Shown here: in pieces, positions 7,211-7,913 of the stretch | Layout of the letters: each line of letters starts with the position of its first letter | Position numbering within the stretch: position 1 is the stretch's first letter | Assembly (NCBI GenBank): GCA_040226215.1 | Contig: JAVKFF010000120.1 | Coordinates: 1-7,913, forward strand | DNA: 7,913 bases | Direction: 5' to 3' | Origin: JAVKFF01 sp040226215 | Lineage (GTDB): Bacteria > Pseudomonadota > Alphaproteobacteria > DSM-16000 > Inquilinaceae | Position numbers and translations under genes: made by a program | Notes under the pieces: model-generated | Told to the model about the DNA's origin: nothing | Databases searched by the model: none | What the model saw: the letters and a program-made list of their open reading frames with translations, nothing else

Positions 7211-7741
7211 CTATTCCGCGACGTCGCGCTGGAATGCGGCACCGATGATCTCGTGCTGCGAACTTTCCAGGTAATCGATGGCGGCCTGGTGAATGGCCCG
7301 CGCATAGTTTCTTACGAAGCGCTCCGTCGGGTTGGTTGGGTCGATCCCATCGATCGCCGACAGAAGGTTCCTGTGGTGCTCGATCCGCTGCCCGATCAGC
7401 CGGTCCAGCTGGCCCGGCGTCAGCAGGTCGGAGAAGAACATGACGAACAGGAAATCCGAGCGCAGGCGATCGGGCGCCGGTGGCTGGTTGATCGCGTCGA
7501 ACAGCGCCTGCCGGCCCTTGGGCGTGATGTGGTAGACCTTCTTGTCCGGCCGGTTGACCTGCTGCTCTTCCCGGCAGACGACAAGGCCTTCCTGGGTGAG
7601 CTTCTTGAGCGCCGGGTAGATGGAGCCGAAGCCGACATCCTGGCAGTGCAGGAACGGTCCTTCCTCGAACGCCTTGCGAATCTCGTAGCCCGAGCACGGA
7701 TTGCGGCTCAGGACACCGAGACAGAGAATCTTCGCGTCCAT
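7211..7741 (-). CDS. PadR-family transcriptional regulator
   Basis: A 176-residue cytoplasmic DNA-binding protein. The N-terminal winged helix shows PadR hallmarks: LGVLSRNPCSGYEI (8-21), the recognition-helix stretch GFGSIYPALKKLTQEGLV (37-54), and a wing ending in KKVYHITPKGRQAL (67-80). The C-terminal half (about 95-170) is helical, as in the dimerisation domain of the longer PadR subgroup, and total length fits that group. PadR proteins usually repress neighbouring genes, often efflux pumps, and release DNA on binding a small molecule. Here it leads an operon with an RND adaptor and permease, so pump control and autorepression are likely. The ATG has GGGAG six bases upstream (7748-7752). 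Four cysteines (7, 16, 33, 56) all fall in the DNA-binding half. Ligand unknown. Confidence 0.93.
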   Translation of the reverse strand: MDAKILCLGVLSRNPCSGYEIRKAFEEGPFLHCQDVGFGSIYPALKKLTQEGLVVCREEQQVNRPDKKVYHITPKGRQALFDAINQPPAPDRLRSDFLFVMFFSDLLTPGQLDRLIGQRIEHHRNLLSAIDGIDPTNPTERFVRNYARAIHQAAIDYLESSQHEIIGAAFQRDVAE

Positions 7742-7796
7742 CTACGTCTCCCGAATACGGCGGCACATGTCGCGACGGCCGGCTATAAATTCAAGG

Positions 7797-7825
7797 CATA
7801 TATCGAAACGACATATCACCGTCAA
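7797..7825 (-). promoter_or_regulatory. Candidate sigma-70-type promoter P1 for the padR-adaptor-RND operon
   Basis: On the minus strand, TTGACG (7820-7825) and TATATG (7797-7802) are 17 bases apart, with five of six and four of six matches to the TTGACA/TATAAT consensus. Transcription would start near 7790, leaving a leader of about 50 bases before the padR ATG. The surrounding DNA is clearly more AT-rich than the rest of the window. Prediction from sequence only. Confidence 0.5.
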
Positions 7826-7846
7826 ATATATTCTCCTTGGTGATAT
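7813..7846. promoter_or_regulatory. 34-bp dyad, candidate operator for the PadR protein
   Basis: ATATCACC (7813-7820) and GGTGATAT (7839-7846) form a perfect 8-bp inverted repeat with an 18-bp spacer, itself AT-rich. One arm lies in the P1 spacer, touching its -35 box by one base; the other covers the -10 box of candidate promoter P2. A dimer bound here would block both, which fits autorepression. It is not the ATGT-N8-ACAT operator described for classical PadR, so the bound protein is inferred. Confidence 0.45.
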
Positions 7847-7868
7847 TCGTCACTTTCCACGAGGTCAA
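7840..7868 (-). promoter_or_regulatory. Weaker candidate promoter P2 upstream of P1
   Basis: Minus-strand TTGACC (7863-7868) is followed after 17 bases by TATCAC (7840-7845), four of six matches to TATAAT. It would start transcription near 7833, upstream of P1, in the same direction. Its -10 box coincides with one arm of the dyad at 7813-7846. It may be a second start or a chance match. Confidence 0.25.
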
Positions 7869-7888
7869 GTGACGCTAATGTGACGTCC

Positions 7889-7907
7889 ACGGTCTGCTTC
7901 AGACCGT
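7889..7907. other. Perfect 8-bp hairpin with 3-base loop at the right edge
   Basis: ACGGTCTG (7889-7896) and CAGACCGT (7900-7907) pair perfectly around CTT. Neither strand has a T-run after the stem, so it does not meet the usual intrinsic-terminator pattern. It could be a terminator element of a gene beyond the right edge, a protein-binding dyad upstream of padR, or part of an unseen RNA. The window ends six bases later, so this cannot be settled here. Confidence 0.4.
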
Positions 7908-7913
7908 AGCCTC

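Noticed and set aside
7160..7843. 227-codon open frame on the plus strand opposite padR
   Set aside because: Antisense to a clear PadR gene and running through its promoter region; no motif.
7889..7907. Hairpin as a tRNA fragment or intrinsic terminator
   Set aside because: No T-loop consensus nearby and no T-run on either strand; kept only as an unassigned structure.
1..7913. A defence, phage or other novel accessory system
   Set aside because: No nuclease, helicase, toxin-antitoxin, integrase, transposase or phage motif appears in any real gene; all five genes belong to known envelope or efflux families.

Overview
The window is high-GC DNA from a Gram-negative bacterium. The pump, membrane-anchored adaptor and peptidoglycan-binding protein imply an inner membrane and periplasm. 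The C-terminal LysM architecture and the close RND subfamily resemble proteins I know from Alphaproteobacteria. That placement is inference, since no rRNA or other marker gene is present. GC content drops clearly only in the last ~150 bases, which look like a promoter region.

Layout: (1) Positions 1-2072, plus strand: the 3' part of a large acidic, Pro/Ala/Glu-rich, LysM-terminated envelope protein. It has 93-bp tandem repeats, a 15-bp (pentapeptide) repeat array and two predicted Ig-like beta domains; its start lies left of the window. (2) 2108-2713, plus strand: a CDP-alcohol phosphatidyltransferase-family membrane enzyme, probably co-transcribed with the first gene. (3) A 7-bp convergent junction. 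(4) 7741 down to 2721, minus strand: a three-gene unit in the order PadR-type regulator, periplasmic adaptor (membrane fusion protein), RND permease. Adaptor and permease overlap by ATGA. No outer-membrane channel gene is present, so the pump would have to use one encoded elsewhere. (5) 7742-7913: an AT-richer regulatory region with two overlapping candidate promoters for the minus-strand operon, a 34-bp dyad over both, and a separate hairpin at the right edge.

How the genes work together: the PadR protein probably represses its own operon until an inducer appears, then the adaptor and permease are made together as a proton-driven exporter of unknown substrate. The plus-strand pair concerns the envelope (peptidoglycan binding and phospholipid-type chemistry) and has no visible functional link to the pump beyond adjacency.

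I found no RNA gene, insertion sequence, CRISPR array, phage gene or defence system. All genes belong to recognisable families. The points most worth a second look are the alternating repeat structure of the LysM protein, the altered proton-relay residues of the pump, and the dyad covering the padR promoters.
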